DNA of 64,000 nt from Candidatus Gastranaerophilales bacterium (GCA_944324825.1 CALUXU010000001.1:248001-312000), one strand, 5' to 3'; shown: positions 18,832-27,669, counted from the stretch's first letter. Notes: a model not told the origin generated them from the sequence alone. A program made the numbers and translations.

Positions 18832-18865
18832 AAAAGAGCGAAAGAAATAATTCCTTCGCTCTTTT
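18832..18865 (-). terminator. terminator after rpmE
   Basis: AAAAGAGCGAA pairs with TTCGCTCTTTT, with an inner GAA/TTC pair and loop ATAA. It sits between the rpmE stop and the thyX start on the minus strand. The T-run is short. Confidence 0.75.
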
Positions 18866-18891
18866 CGTAAAATCTTAACACCAATCTGTTA

Positions 18892-19092
18892 TTACTTTTG
18901 GCCGTAACGTTTTTTGAATCTTTCAACTCTACCTTCAGAGTCAAGGATTTTTTGTTGACCAGTATAGAACGGATGGCAGTTGTTACAAATTTCAACTGTG
19001 ATATCGTCTACTACTGAAGCTGTTTCTATTTCGTTACCGCATACACATTTGATAACAGTTTTTTTATAATCAGGATGGATTCCCTTTTTCAT
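18892..19092 (-). CDS. rpmE: 50S ribosomal protein L31
   Basis: 66 residues from ATG at 19092, chosen because AGAGG lies six bases upstream and [11 protein letters not shown] is the family's normal N-terminus; the frame is open 30 codons further up but without support. Four cysteines in CVC and CNNC pairs mark the zinc-binding form of L31, which sits in the central protuberance of the 50S subunit. The C-terminus [12 protein letters not shown] is typical. The zinc form implies that a zinc-free paralogue may exist elsewhere. Confidence 0.96.
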   Translation of the reverse strand: MKKGIHPDYKKTVIKCVCGNEIETASVVDDITVEICNNCHPFYTGQQKILDSEGRVERFKKRYGQK

Positions 19093-19235
19093 GGTTACCT
19101 CTTTTCTATAAATCCAAGATTCCAAACTTGGACAATTTATTTTCGACTTCTTATATTTTATCGCTAAAATTTTTCCATGCAAGTAATTGTATAATCTAAC
19201 CGACAGATATGTAACAAATTTTTAAAATTTATCTT

Positions 19236-19284
19236 ATGTTACTATTGACAGAAACATATTAACATGTTACTATTCATAGAAACA
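19236..19284 (+). promoter_or_regulatory. trpR-trpB promoter overlapped by two direct repeats
   Basis: The -35 box TTGACA (19245-19250) and the -10 box TACTAT (19268-19273) are separated by 17 bp. Two 21-bp direct repeats (19236-19256 and 19264-19284, 19 of 21 identical, 28 bp apart) each begin ATGTTACTATT; the first covers the -35 box and the second the -10 box. They are good candidates for autoregulatory TrpR sites. Confidence 0.75.
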
Positions 19285-19294
19285 AAGGTCAAAT

Positions 19295-19558
19295 ATGGAT
19301 AGCATTAAAGAAATATCAAATTTAATATCTAAAATCGGTTCAGAAAATGAAGTATATGAATTCATATCTGAACTATTGACAGAATCAGAGATTTCAACTT
19401 TATCAAAACGATGGCGTATCCTGAAAATGTTATCGGAAGGAAGAACCCAAAGAGATATTGCAAAAGAACTGAATGTCAGCCTTTGCAAAGTAACAAGAGG
19501 GTCTCGCATATTAAAAGACGAAAACGCTATTGTTTATAAATTGATAAAGGAGAACTAA
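19295..19558 (+). CDS. trpR: Trp repressor TrpR
   Basis: 87 residues, all-helical. The segment LLTESEISTLSKRWRILKML then QRDIAKELNVSLCKVTRGSR follows the TrpR core and helix-turn-helix of E. coli, including VTRGS in the recognition helix. TrpR dimers bind operators when loaded with tryptophan. It is the first gene of a two-gene unit with trpB (3 bp apart), so tryptophan should repress both. The transcript leader is about 15 nt with AAAGG. The alternative label, YerC/YecD-like TrpR-family protein of unknown ligand, is weaker given the direct linkage to trpB. Confidence 0.88.
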   Translation: MDSIKEISNLISKIGSENEVYEFISELLTESEISTLSKRWRILKMLSEGRTQRDIAKELNVSLCKVTRGSRILKDENAIVYKLIKEN

Positions 19559-19561
19559 ATT

Positions 19562-20764
19562 ATGGAAACAAAAAATTTAACAAATATATTACCAACCCAA
19601 GACGGATTTTTTGGAGAATACGGCGGACAATTTTTGCCTGACGGATTAAAAGCAGAGTTTGAAAAAATAACCGAAGCATTTCTAAAATACAAAGACGATC
19701 CTATATTTAATAAAGAGTTAAACGACCTTTTGAAGTACTATGCCGGTCGTCCGAGCCCTGTTTATCACTGCAAAAACTTGTCAAGAAAATACGGAGCGGA
19801 AATTTATCTTAAACGTGAAGATTTAAACCACACAGGCGCACATAAAATCAATCACTGCCTTGGCGAAGCTCTTTTAGCAAAGAAAATGGGCAAGAAAAAA
19901 ATCATTGCGGAAACAGGAGCAGGACAGCATGGTGTTGCAACAGCAACCGCAGCAGCGCTTATGGGGCTTGAATGTGATGTCTATATGGGTGAAGTTGATA
20001 TCCAAAAAGCTAAACCTAACGTAGACAGAATGAAAATTCTCGGAGCAAATATAATTTCCGTAAAAAAAGGAACAATGACATTAAAAGAAGCCGTAGATGA
20101 AGCATTCATTGCATATTCAAACGAATACGAAACAGCAATTTATGCAATAGGTTCGGCTGTCGGGCCGCATCCTTTCCCGATGATGGTTGAACATTTCCAA
20201 TCGGTCATAGGCAGAGAAGCTCGTGAACAAATGCTTGATTTAACAGGTTCGCTGCCTGACCATATTGTAGCTTGTGTCGGCGGCGGTTCAAATGCAATAG
20301 GATTATTCAGCGGATTTCTTGACGACGAATCAGTTAAAATCTATGGAGCGGAGCCATTAGGCAAAGGGGAAAAACTCGGAGATAACGCAGCAAGTATTAC
20401 TTACGGCAAAAAAGGTATTCTTCACGGATTTAAGTGCCTCTTGCTGCAGGACGAAAACGGAGATATTGCAAATGCATACTCGGTTGCAAGCGGTCTGGAC
20501 TATCCGGGAGTAGGGCCAAAACATTGTTATTTACACGATATCGGCAGAGTAAACTATGAAACAATAAACGATATTGAAGCAGTCAGTGCATTCTATGAAT
20601 TATCAAGAACAGAAGGTATAATCCCTGCATTAGAAAGCTCACACGCGGTTGCTCTGGGGTTAAAACTGGCTGAAATATATAAAGGCGAAAAAATACTTAT
20701 TAACCTCTCAGGCAGAGGGGATAAAGATATTGAATTCGTTATGAAAAATTATCCTTTAAAATAA
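19562..20764 (+). CDS. trpB: tryptophan synthase beta chain
   Basis: 400 residues, full length. PLP enzyme joining indole and serine to tryptophan. Seen: the PLP lysine in HTGAHKIN, the catalytic glutamate in AETGAGQHG, the phosphate loop GGGSNAIG, and the C-terminal SGRGDKD. The sequence is of the classical TrpB1 type that pairs with TrpA. Ribosome site AAAGGAG before ATG. No trpA or other trp gene is adjacent, and a hairpin terminator follows at once. In this locus TrpR controls only trpB, which would suit salvage of external indole (inferred). Confidence 0.97.
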   Translation: METKNLTNILPTQDGFFGEYGGQFLPDGLKAEFEKITEAFLKYKDDPIFNKELNDLLKYYAGRPSPVYHCKNLSRKYGAEIYLKREDLNHTGAHKINHCLGEALLAKKMGKKKIIAETGAGQHGVATATAAALMGLECDVYMGEVDIQKAKPNVDRMKILGANIISVKKGTMTLKEAVDEAFIAYSNEYETAIYAIGSAVGPHPFPMMVEHFQSVIGREAREQMLDLTGSLPDHIVACVGGGSNAIGLFSGFLDDESVKIYGAEPLGKGEKLGDNAASITYGKKGILHGFKCLLLQDENGDIANAYSVASGLDYPGVGPKHCYLHDIGRVNYETINDIEAVSAFYELSRTEGIIPALESSHAVALGLKLAEIYKGEKILINLSGRGDKDIEFVMKNYPLK

Positions 20765-20787
20765 TAGAACACATATTAAACACCAAT

Positions 20788-20818
20788 AAGCGGCTACGTT
20801 TTAACATAGCCGCTTTTT
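20788..20818 (+). terminator. terminator after trpB
   Basis: AAGCGGCTA pairs with TAGCCGCTT over a 10-nt loop and continues into TTTTT. It lies just before the convergent minus-strand gene end at 20820. Confidence 0.85.
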
Positions 20819-20819
20819 C

Positions 20820-21392
20820 CTACCAAAACATACTGTTTAATGAAGAATAGTAATCTTCATCAGCCGGGATGCTTGTCGGATAGCCTGACGAGAACATCTC
20901 TTTAAACGCCTTTACCCGGCTGTTTTTTGCTTTGTAGCTTCTTGTGGCTTCTGCAGAAAATGCGTGTTTCAACCTGTTCAAACGGGTTTTGTAATCCCCT
21001 GACTGAATTGCTCCAAACATCTGAGAATCAAGCCTGTCTAAACGGTTTTCTATATCAAGCCCTGCATAAGTCTGTCCGAAACGTTTGTTTTCCATTTTTG
21101 AGAGAAGATATTCCATATCTGATTCATCCATATGACCTCTGGAGTATTTATCATCAGGATTTTTGCGTTTAAAGAAACTTGTTATAGGATTCCTTGATTC
21201 AACAGCGTACGGATTTTCCCAACTATTGGTTTTGTTCATCATATCAATAGTTTCGTTGATTTCACGATTCATTCCGTTTCTGTATGCCATATCACTGCCC
21301 GGATAACCAAACTGTATAAAATCACCGGCAGCATAAGACAGAGTTCCTGATACCAAAAGCGCACAAATAAGTAACGGATATTTTCTCATCAT
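20820..21392 (-). CDS. exported protein with RLxRL...FG repeats
   Basis: 190 residues from ATG at 21392, chosen because GGAGG lies five bases upstream and a clean signal peptide (KYPLLICALLVSGTLSYAAG) follows. A second ATG immediately after is equally placed. The mature part has two adjacent copies of a short motif pairing FG with an RLxRL helix (FGQTYAGLDIENRLDRLDSQ and MFGAIQSGDYKTRLNRL), a pattern common in secreted proteins of this phylum. Acidic to neutral, probably periplasmic. No enzyme motif. It is divergent from rlmH. Confidence 0.75.
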   Translation of the reverse strand: MMRKYPLLICALLVSGTLSYAAGDFIQFGYPGSDMAYRNGMNREINETIDMMNKTNSWENPYAVESRNPITSFFKRKNPDDKYSRGHMDESDMEYLLSKMENKRFGQTYAGLDIENRLDRLDSQMFGAIQSGDYKTRLNRLKHAFSAEATRSYKAKNSRVKAFKEMFSSGYPTSIPADEDYYSSLNSMFW

Positions 21393-21473
21393 GTTATCCT
21401 CCACAGTTAAATTTAACCCGTAATTTCTGTACAAACATTACCGAATATGGCAATTAAGTGGTATGATTGTTTT

Positions 21474-21944
21474 ATGAAAATAAAAATAATCGCACTCGGA
21501 AAAATTAAAGAAAAGTTTTTGAAAGAAGGAATAGATGAGTTTATAAAACGTCTGCGTCCTTATACCCCTCTTGAAATATGCGAGCTGCAGCCTATCGAAA
21601 TAAAAGACGAAAACCTGACCGAGCGGATACTGGAAGAAGAAGCCGAAAAAATTATTGCCAATATAAAACCGTCAAGTTATATCATAACCCTTGAAATCGG
21701 CGGTAAACAGTTTGATTCCGTAGAATTTTCAAAAAAAATCGAAGAAATAACAAACTCCGGAGTATCCGAACTCGTATTCATTATTGGCTCTTCCTGCGGT
21801 TTATCAAAAAAAGTCTGCGATATGGCAGACTTGAAGCTTAGCCTTTCTAAAATGACATTTCTCCACCAGTTTACAAGATTGATTCTTTTAGAACAAATAT
21901 ATAGAGCGTTTAAAATCTCAAAAAACGAAACCTACCACAAATAG
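21474..21944 (+). CDS. rlmH: 23S rRNA pseudouridine-1915 N3-methyltransferase
   Basis: 156 residues, the family's normal length, from ATG at 21474; an upstream in-frame ATG at 21447 adds nine residues absent from the family. RlmH is a small SPOUT methyltransferase acting on helix 69 of 23S rRNA. Seen: ITLEIGGKQFDSVEF, the knot segment FIIGSSCGLSKKV, and LSLSKMTFLHQFTRLILLEQIYRAF. The usual GGxxG reads GSSCG. TGGTATGAT (extended -10, 21459-21467) ends exactly six bases before ATG and there is no ribosome site, so the mRNA is probably leaderless. A palindromic repeat starts at the base after the stop. Confidence 0.93.
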   Translation: MKIKIIALGKIKEKFLKEGIDEFIKRLRPYTPLEICELQPIEIKDENLTERILEEEAEKIIANIKPSSYIITLEIGGKQFDSVEFSKKIEEITNSGVSELVFIIGSSCGLSKKVCDMADLKLSLSKMTFLHQFTRLILLEQIYRAFKISKNETYHK

Positions 21945-22120
21945 GGGGGTAAATGTATTGGGTTGGAATTGCGCCTACTCGTTGAAGAAAGTCGCTAAGC
22001 AGCTATGAAGCCAAGAAGCCAGGCGGAATTATTGTAATATTCGGAGCACCAATTATCTTAGCAGCCTAACTGCCTGGCTACTTAGCCACATCACTATTTA
22101 CCCATCACTAACCACTATAT
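21945..22120. repeat. stop-codon-associated palindromic repeat, copy A
   Basis: Begins GGGGGTAAATG directly after the rlmH stop and contains ATTTACCC (22095-22102), an inverse of the left end, before the right end ATCACTAACCACTATAT. Inverted arms around GCTAAGCAGC (left) and TACTTAGCC (right) flank a core at 22023-22065. That core is the reverse complement of the core of copy D (58540-58583). Confidence 0.85.
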
Positions 22121-22143
22121 TTATTTTTTGATATAATAAACGA

Positions 22144-22533
22144 ATGAAGATTTTAGTTGTAGATGATATGATGTCCTGGAGAGAGTTCCACAAAACAGCA
22201 CTCGAAGAAATATTCATAGAAAACGGGTGCTCTATTGATACTGCGGACTCTGCAAGAGATGGACTCGACAAATTATATGAGAATACTTCCTCGCCATACG
22301 ATTTAATTATTACTGATTTACAGATGGAAGACGATTTTAGACCGCAATATGCAGGGGAGTGGTTTGTAGAACAGATTAAAAATCTGCCTGCATACAGAAA
22401 AACCAAAATAGTTATATCATCAGGGACATATAATATTAAACACATAGCAGAATCGCTGAATGTTGATTATGTCCCAAAACGTGTTGCCTGCACAGACAGA
22501 GAAAAATATGAGGAGACAATAATTGGAAGATAA
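22144..22533 (+). CDS. stand-alone response regulator receiver domain (CheY-like)
   Basis: 129 residues, a single receiver domain. Asp7-Asp8 (VVDD) form the metal site, Asp58 (LIITDLQ) is the phospho-acceptor, Ser92/Ser93 (VISSGT) and Lys112 (YVPKR) complete the switch. No output domain or adjacent kinase, so it probably works through protein contacts, as CheY does; with a flagellar regulon nearby a motility role is possible. TGATATAAT (extended -10) ends six bases before ATG, with no ribosome site: leaderless mRNA likely. Its end overlaps anmK by 11 bp. Confidence 0.85.
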   Translation: MKILVVDDMMSWREFHKTALEEIFIENGCSIDTADSARDGLDKLYENTSSPYDLIITDLQMEDDFRPQYAGEWFVEQIKNLPAYRKTKIVISSGTYNIKHIAESLNVDYVPKRVACTDREKYEETIIGR

Positions 22534-23644
22534 AGAACCTAAAAAAGTTATAGGTCTTATGTCCGGAACATCATGTGACTCAATTGATGCAGGGTTATGT
22601 ATCGTAAATCCGGATTTGTCATGCGAATTGATTCAGGGGATTAATTATAAATATCCTCCGCACATCCAAGCAAAAATTTTCCAGGCGTTTAATCAGGATA
22701 TTACACTAAAAGAACTATGCCAGTTAAATTTTGCAGTCGGAGAATGTTTTGCGCAAGCTGCAAATACTCTTATTGCAGAACACGGGAAACCCGATATAAT
22801 ATCCAGCCACGGTCAAACCGTATACCATTTTCCTTATGATGAAAAAATAGATGATATTAACCTGAAAAGCACATTACAAATAGGTGACAGTTCTGTCATT
22901 GCAGCAAAGACAGGCTGTCTTACCATATCAAATTTTAGGGAATCAGACATCGCACACGGAGGACAAGGAGCACCTCTGGTTTGTTTTGCAGACAGACAAT
23001 GGTTTAGAAATGCTGCTGTTCAAAACATCGGCGGGATTTCAAACGTAACAGTCTTATCAGATGACTGCCTGCCATTCGGATTTGATACCGGCTGCGGAAA
23101 TATTATGATTGATTATTGTGTTAAAAAATTCTTTAATCAACCGTATGACAAAGACGGAGAAATTGCACAAAGCGGCATGATTTCAGATAGCTGGATCAAC
23201 TGTCTTTTAGAAGATGAATACTATTTTATATCACCGCCAAAAACGACAGGACGTGAATATTTTTCACCTAAATATATCGAGAATATTCTTAAATTTGCGC
23301 CGCCTGAACCTAAAGATGTTATCTCAACACTTACCGCGCTTACCGCAAAAACAATTGCACAGGCGTATGAAAGATTTGTTTATCCGAATGCACACATAAA
23401 CGAAGCAATAATAGGCGGCGGCGGAGCATATAACAAATATATGATGAAGCTTTTGAGGAACTATCTTCCAAAACATATTGAGCTTAAGACTCATGAAGAT
23501 TATGGAATCTCAAACAATTTTAAAGAAGTAATGGCATTTGCACTTCTGGGCTACTGCAACTACTACGGAATCCCTAATAATGTTCCTTCCTGCACAGGAG
23601 CAGACAAAGCTGTTGTCCTGGGAAAAGTATCATACCCAAACTAA
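22523..23644 (+). CDS. anmK: anhydro-N-acetylmuramic acid kinase
   Basis: 373 residues from TTG at 22523, with GAGGAG about eight bases upstream. AnmK opens and phosphorylates 1,6-anhydro-MurNAc to MurNAc-6-phosphate in peptidoglycan recycling. The N-terminal ATP loop GLMSGTSCDSIDAGL, SSHGQTVYHFP, and GFDTGCGNIMIDYC are family hallmarks, as is the C-terminal IGGGGAYN. It shares a transcript with the upstream receiver gene (11-bp overlap). No other recycling genes are adjacent. Confidence 0.95.
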   Translation: MEDKEPKKVIGLMSGTSCDSIDAGLCIVNPDLSCELIQGINYKYPPHIQAKIFQAFNQDITLKELCQLNFAVGECFAQAANTLIAEHGKPDIISSHGQTVYHFPYDEKIDDINLKSTLQIGDSSVIAAKTGCLTISNFRESDIAHGGQGAPLVCFADRQWFRNAAVQNIGGISNVTVLSDDCLPFGFDTGCGNIMIDYCVKKFFNQPYDKDGEIAQSGMISDSWINCLLEDEYYFISPPKTTGREYFSPKYIENILKFAPPEPKDVISTLTALTAKTIAQAYERFVYPNAHINEAIIGGGGAYNKYMMKLLRNYLPKHIELKTHEDYGISNNFKEVMAFALLGYCNYYGIPNNVPSCTGADKAVVLGKVSYPN

Positions 23645-23721
23645 ACCTTTCCATTTCATCCTATTTGGTATAGAATAATTATAAAGTTAACGGGAAGTAA
23701 ATTATAAGGAGAGATTTGAAT

Positions 23722-25092
23722 ATGGAACGTCAAAGACCTAAAGAACAGGATAAAATTCTTCGCAGAAGTAATTTTGAAGCAGTAGAAGAAAACCTTACAC
23801 CGGAGCAGGCTAAACTAGAAGCATCCAGATGCCTGAATTGTAAAAATCCAAGATGCGTAAAAGGATGTCCTGTTAATATTCAAATTCCTCAGTTCATACA
23901 AGCTGTAAAAGAAGATAATCTTGAAAAAGCAGGTGAAATCATCAGACAAACAAGTATGCTGCCGTCTGTTTGCGGACGTGTTTGTCCTCAAGAAAGACAA
24001 TGTGAAGGTCAATGTGTTCTCGGTATCAAAGGCGAAGCTGTTGCAATCGGCGCTCTTGAAAGATACGTTGGTGACAACACAAGACCAAAAGAAACAACAA
24101 TTACACCTTCCGGTAAAAAAGTAGCCGTTATCGGTTCAGGTTGTGCAGGAATTACAGCAGCATCTGACCTTAGAAAAGCAGGACACGAGGTTGTTGTTTT
24201 TGAAGCACTACACAAATTTGGCGGTGTATTAAGATACGGGATTCCGCCTTTCAGATTACCTAGAGTTGTTCTCGACCGCGAAATTGATGCTCTCAAAGCA
24301 ATGGGTGTTGAGTTTAAGAAAAATGTTATTGTAGGAAAATCTATCACCATCAAACAACTTGAAGAAGACGGTTTTGATGCGATATTTATATGCTCCGGTG
24401 CAGGTCTTCCTAAAATGATGGGTATTCCAGGAGAAAACCTGAACGGTGTATTCTCTGCAAACGAATTCCTGACCCGTGTTAACCTGATGCAGGCAAATGA
24501 CGAAAATACACCTACACCGCTTAAAGTCGGTGAAAAAGTTGCTGTCATAGGCGGCGGAAATGTTGCAATGGACGCAGCAAGAACTGCTGTAAGAGTAGGG
24601 TTTAAAGAAGTTTATATCGTATACAGACGTACAGAAAAAGAACTTCCTGCACGTTTAGAAGAAATCAGACACGCAAAAGAAGAAGGTGTTGTATTCAAAT
24701 TCTTACACGCGCCTTATGAAATCATTGATAAAGACGGATACGTAGGCGGTATGAAATTTGAAATTATGGAACTCGGTGAACCTGATGAATCAGGAAGATG
24801 TAAACCAATAGGAACAGGCAAATACGAAACCTTCGATGTTGATACTGTTATCGTAGCACTCGGAACAGGACCTAATCCTATTATCCAAAAATCCTCAGAA
24901 GCGGATGGAATAGAATTCGCAACAGATAAACGCGGATATTTCACCGTTGACGAAGACACAAGAGAAACATCAATCCCTAGAATCTATGCAGGCGGCGACG
25001 TTGCTCCTGTCGGAACATCTAATGCTATCAATGCTATGGGTGCAGGGAAAAAGGCAGCAAAAGCAATTAATGAATATCTTGCAACAAAATAA
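23722..25092 (+). CDS. GltD-like NADPH-dependent FAD/Fe-S oxidoreductase
   Basis: 456 residues from ATG at 23722 (AGGAG nine bases upstream; a TTG two codons earlier is too close). N-terminal Cys motifs CLNCKNPRCVKGCP and CGRVCPQERQCEGQC bind two 4Fe-4S clusters. Then come an FAD site (VIGSGCAGITAA), an NADPH site (VIGGGNVAMDAA) and a closing FAD motif (IYAGGDVAP). This is the glutamate synthase small-subunit family, single-subunit type. Without a gltB neighbour it may serve a stand-alone glutamate synthase partner, sulfide dehydrogenase or NfnB-type role. The 25070 gene begins inside its end. Confidence 0.9.
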   Translation: MERQRPKEQDKILRRSNFEAVEENLTPEQAKLEASRCLNCKNPRCVKGCPVNIQIPQFIQAVKEDNLEKAGEIIRQTSMLPSVCGRVCPQERQCEGQCVLGIKGEAVAIGALERYVGDNTRPKETTITPSGKKVAVIGSGCAGITAASDLRKAGHEVVVFEALHKFGGVLRYGIPPFRLPRVVLDREIDALKAMGVEFKKNVIVGKSITIKQLEEDGFDAIFICSGAGLPKMMGIPGENLNGVFSANEFLTRVNLMQANDENTPTPLKVGEKVAVIGGGNVAMDAARTAVRVGFKEVYIVYRRTEKELPARLEEIRHAKEEGVVFKFLHAPYEIIDKDGYVGGMKFEIMELGEPDESGRCKPIGTGKYETFDVDTVIVALGTGPNPIIQKSSEADGIEFATDKRGYFTVDEDTRETSIPRIYAGGDVAPVGTSNAINAMGAGKKAAKAINEYLATK

Positions 25093-25987
25093 AATTAAAA
25101 AACTTTTTATATTGTTTTTAATACAGGCATTATTTATAGTGCCTGTATTTGGTATTGATTTAGACTATACGGTTGATGATACTATAAGAAAAAATTACGG
25201 GGTCGGCACAAACGGAATTAATAACGCAAAACCGCAGGTCAAACCGACTCAAAAAACAACATCTGCCGCAACAAAACCCAAAACAACAGAAGCGATGCCA
25301 AAACTTCCGGCAATCCCACAAAACAAACAACCTGTAACTAAACAAACCGGTACAAAGAAAACGACTCCGGTAAAATCCGCAGCAGTCAAAAAAACAACGA
25401 CTTTAAAATCATTCCCGATGAGAAAAGGAATGTCGTTTGAAATAGTTAACGCAAACGCAATATCAGATAAACAACGAGTCGGTACAAGAATAGTATTTAC
25501 GACTAAAAAGCCAATCAAAACAGCATACTACACAATACCTCAGGGAACAAAACTCACAGGGGAAATAAAAGAAGCACACACTCCGCAAATTTCAGGAAAC
25601 GGAGGACTGGTATCACTCTCTATTGATACAATTATACTCGGCGGCAAATACCAGCATATTGAAACCAGAGTATTAAAAGTCGGAGGCAAAAAAGTTTTCT
25701 TAGAAGATATAAAAGGGAAACGCTCTTATTGGAAGAACACCGTAAACAAAGGGAAATGGGGCAGAAGAACGTTCCATAAAATGAACAAACTCTCTGCAGA
25801 TTTGATTCAGGATAAAACAACAATAATACTTTCTCCGTTTACATTTGTTTATGGAGTTGTATTAGGAACGGTCAGTACTGCAACTTCGCCTATTGTATCC
25901 CTGTTCTGTAAAGGCGGATCTGTTTATATACCTACAAATACGCCGTTCAAAATTAAACTCACACAAGACGTAAAACTTTATTATTAA
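25070..25987 (+). CDS. exported protein with Thr/Lys-rich linker, unknown
   Basis: 305 residues from ATG at 25070; the frame is open further upstream inside the gltD-like gene but only this start gives a signal peptide (KKLFILFLIQALFIVPVFG). It overlaps the upstream gene by 23 bp. After the signal, residues 40-120 are a Lys/Thr/Pro/Gln-rich linker; the C-terminal half is a beta-rich domain with YTIPQGTKLTGEIKEA and SLSIDTIILGG, a turn pattern like those in envelope adaptor proteins. A weak hydrophobic stretch (FTFVYGVVLGTVSTATSPIV) lies near 255-275. Periplasmic; function unknown. Confidence 0.75.
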   Translation: MNILQQNKIKKLFILFLIQALFIVPVFGIDLDYTVDDTIRKNYGVGTNGINNAKPQVKPTQKTTSAATKPKTTEAMPKLPAIPQNKQPVTKQTGTKKTTPVKSAAVKKTTTLKSFPMRKGMSFEIVNANAISDKQRVGTRIVFTTKKPIKTAYYTIPQGTKLTGEIKEAHTPQISGNGGLVSLSIDTIILGGKYQHIETRVLKVGGKKVFLEDIKGKRSYWKNTVNKGKWGRRTFHKMNKLSADLIQDKTTIILSPFTFVYGVVLGTVSTATSPIVSLFCKGGSVYIPTNTPFKIKLTQDVKLYY

Positions 25988-26001
25988 CAAACTTGAAAAC
26001 G

Positions 26002-26030
26002 TTGCAAAATCATCTTGATTATGTTACAAT
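26002..26030 (+). promoter_or_regulatory. promoter of the toxin-antitoxin pair
   Basis: TTGCAA (26002-26007) and TACAAT (26025-26030, preceded by TGT as an extended -10) are separated by 17 bp. The predicted transcript start falls on the A of the toxin ATG. Confidence 0.7.
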
Positions 26031-26036
26031 ATTAAT

Positions 26037-26378
26037 ATGACACACTTTGAAAAAGTATTTATTGCAGAATATACACCGGAAGCAAAGCAACAGTTATTTG
26101 AGCTATCCAAAGAAAACAGAATAAAAATAATCGCTGCAATAGGTGCATTTGAACAGTTGGGAACTGCATACAAAAATATTAATCAACTTGAATACAATTT
26201 GTATGAAATTAAGCCCAAAGGTGTTCGAGCTTACTTTAAATATGATACCGAGCGCAAAAGAATAATCATAATTGGTTTTATTACACTGAAAAAAACTCAA
26301 GAAGCACCTAAAAGATATATGAAACAAGCCGTAAGAAACATAGATAATTATAAAAGGAGTATCAACAATGACAAATAA
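26037..26378 (+). CDS. RelE/HigB-superfamily toxin
   Basis: 113 residues, basic. The opening FEKVFIAEYTPEAKQQLFEL, the central YNLYEIKPKGVRAYFKYD and the strand RIIIIGFITLKKTQEAPKR follow the RelE/ParE/Gp49-like toxin fold; the KK and R near the end are in the usual place for RNA-cleaving residues. Such toxins cut mRNA at the ribosome or inhibit gyrase. Toxin comes first and overlaps the antitoxin by 11 bp, as in HigBA-type pairs. The mRNA is probably leaderless. Confidence 0.82.
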   Translation: MTHFEKVFIAEYTPEAKQQLFELSKENRIKIIAAIGAFEQLGTAYKNINQLEYNLYEIKPKGVRAYFKYDTERKRIIIIGFITLKKTQEAPKRYMKQAVRNIDNYKRSINNDK

Positions 26379-26616
26379 TAAAGTAATCACAAATGATGAT
26401 ATAATTAATTTACTCCCTGCAGATGAGCAAGCAGAGATTAAGGAACTTATTGAACAGGACATAAAAAAATGGGGTGGAGCCCGTAAAAATAGTGGACGAA
26501 AGCCCACTACCGGTAAAGTTTTGAAGTTCACTAAACGTTTAACCGAAGAGGAAGTGCGATTTATTAATTACGCACGAGAACATCATTTGAATTTTAATGA
26601 CTTAATGCAAATGTAA
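26368..26616 (+). CDS. antitoxin with AT-hook-like motif
   Basis: 82 residues; ribosome site AAAGGAG inside the toxin gene. The acidic N-terminal half (about 1-34) is followed by GGARKNSGRKP, an AT-hook-like DNA-contact motif common in small phage and plasmid proteins. The C-terminal helix (RLTEEEVRFINYAREHHLNF) has a ribbon-helix-helix-like pattern. It lacks the XRE helix-turn-helix of classical HigA, so DNA binding and autoregulation would use a different fold. Identification as antitoxin rests on its overlap with the toxin gene. Confidence 0.72.
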   Translation: MTNNKVITNDDIINLLPADEQAEIKELIEQDIKKWGGARKNSGRKPTTGKVLKFTKRLTEEEVRFINYAREHHLNFNDLMQM

Positions 26617-26624
26617 TTCAACCG

Positions 26625-27599
26625 TTAAATCGAAAACACACGCTTGTACGTTGTTTTGAAGAATTTTCGTAAAATATGTGCAGTTTCAATGAATAAAACT
26701 CCAAGATAAGGAATCGTACAGAGTTTTGTCCAATAACAACCGGCATCCTCTGAAATTGCCTTATCTATAAATTCGTTCAAACTCAATGTAAAATCGTGTC
26801 CCCAGAAATAAGCCGTTCTTAACTGTTTATAATTAATAAGATTGTACATAAATTTTGAATACAAAGATTCATTCATATACTGTTTAAAGAATCTGTTAAA
26901 TGCAATAATCTGTTCATAATCAGGCCCTATATCATTTCTTCCGACATAAGTTCTGTAACGCAAAAGTCTTTTGCTTCTGAATATTATGGCCCCGTCATTA
27001 TCTTTCATTGTATTTGCAACAAAAGGTTTATCACCAATACCACCGAACTGACCATAATATCTCATATCAAATATATGCTCCCGAAGGTTTTGAGTTTTGT
27101 ATACAGTAGGTGAAAATACATAACGCTGCATACGATAAAGATAATTCGCAAACATTCTCTTATCAGAACAATAATCAAACCTCTTTGATGCTTTTTCCCA
27201 ATTATCATTAGTCGGATTTGACCAGCCCTGATAATGTGTTGACACAATTGTTGTATTAGGGAATTTATTTATAGCAGATATTGCATACTCAACATAATCA
27301 GGATGCATAACGTCTACATCATGAAACATTATTACAAATTCTTTTTGTGTCATTTCTATTGCTTTTTTAAATACCTCGACCTTTTCATCCGTATATTCAA
27401 GCCAGAAATAATGCAGGTTCGGATACGATTTACTCATTTCATAAATCATATCACCCGTCCCGTCCGTGCTCCCGACATCCATTACGGTTATACTTATATC
27501 TCCGATTGACTGGTTTAAAAGGCTTGTTACCGCATCTTTCAGGTAATCTTTTCTGTTACTTGTAAAAACAAATGCCTCTATATTTTCTTTTGTATACAT
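26625..27599 (-). CDS. family 2 glycosyltransferase
   Basis: 324 residues. The GT-A nucleotide-sugar domain spans about 8-230: AFVFTSNRKDYLKDAVTSLL, DVGSTDGTGDMI, then the DxD metal motif in FHDVDVMHPDY. The C-terminal 80 residues are helical and end in an amphipathic, possibly membrane-associated stretch. Donor and acceptor cannot be told. ATG has GAGG about six bases upstream. It is divergent from the three-gene sugar cassette at 27670 and probably acts on surface glycan with it. Confidence 0.9.
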   Translation of the reverse strand: MYTKENIEAFVFTSNRKDYLKDAVTSLLNQSIGDISITVMDVGSTDGTGDMIYEMSKSYPNLHYFWLEYTDEKVEVFKKAIEMTQKEFVIMFHDVDVMHPDYVEYAISAINKFPNTTIVSTHYQGWSNPTNDNWEKASKRFDYCSDKRMFANYLYRMQRYVFSPTVYKTQNLREHIFDMRYYGQFGGIGDKPFVANTMKDNDGAIIFRSKRLLRYRTYVGRNDIGPDYEQIIAFNRFFKQYMNESLYSKFMYNLINYKQLRTAYFWGHDFTLSLNEFIDKAISEDAGCYWTKLCTIPYLGVLFIETAHILRKFFKTTYKRVFSI

Positions 27600-27669
27600 A
27601 TAATCCTCACTTGAGATTAATTATACCATTAAAATTTATGATATAATGAAAAAGATTTAGAGGATAGGT

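Noticed and set aside
18892-19182. 96-residue version of L31
   Set aside because: The family starts at MKKGIHPDY, which has its own ribosome site; the extra 30 codons are leader.
24947-25069. Longer N-terminus for the exported protein at 25070
   Set aside because: It would overlap the conserved end of the GltD-like gene by about 146 bases and would bury the signal peptide inside the chain.
26368-26616. HigA-type antitoxin
   Set aside because: No XRE helix-turn-helix is present; the motif is AT-hook-like.
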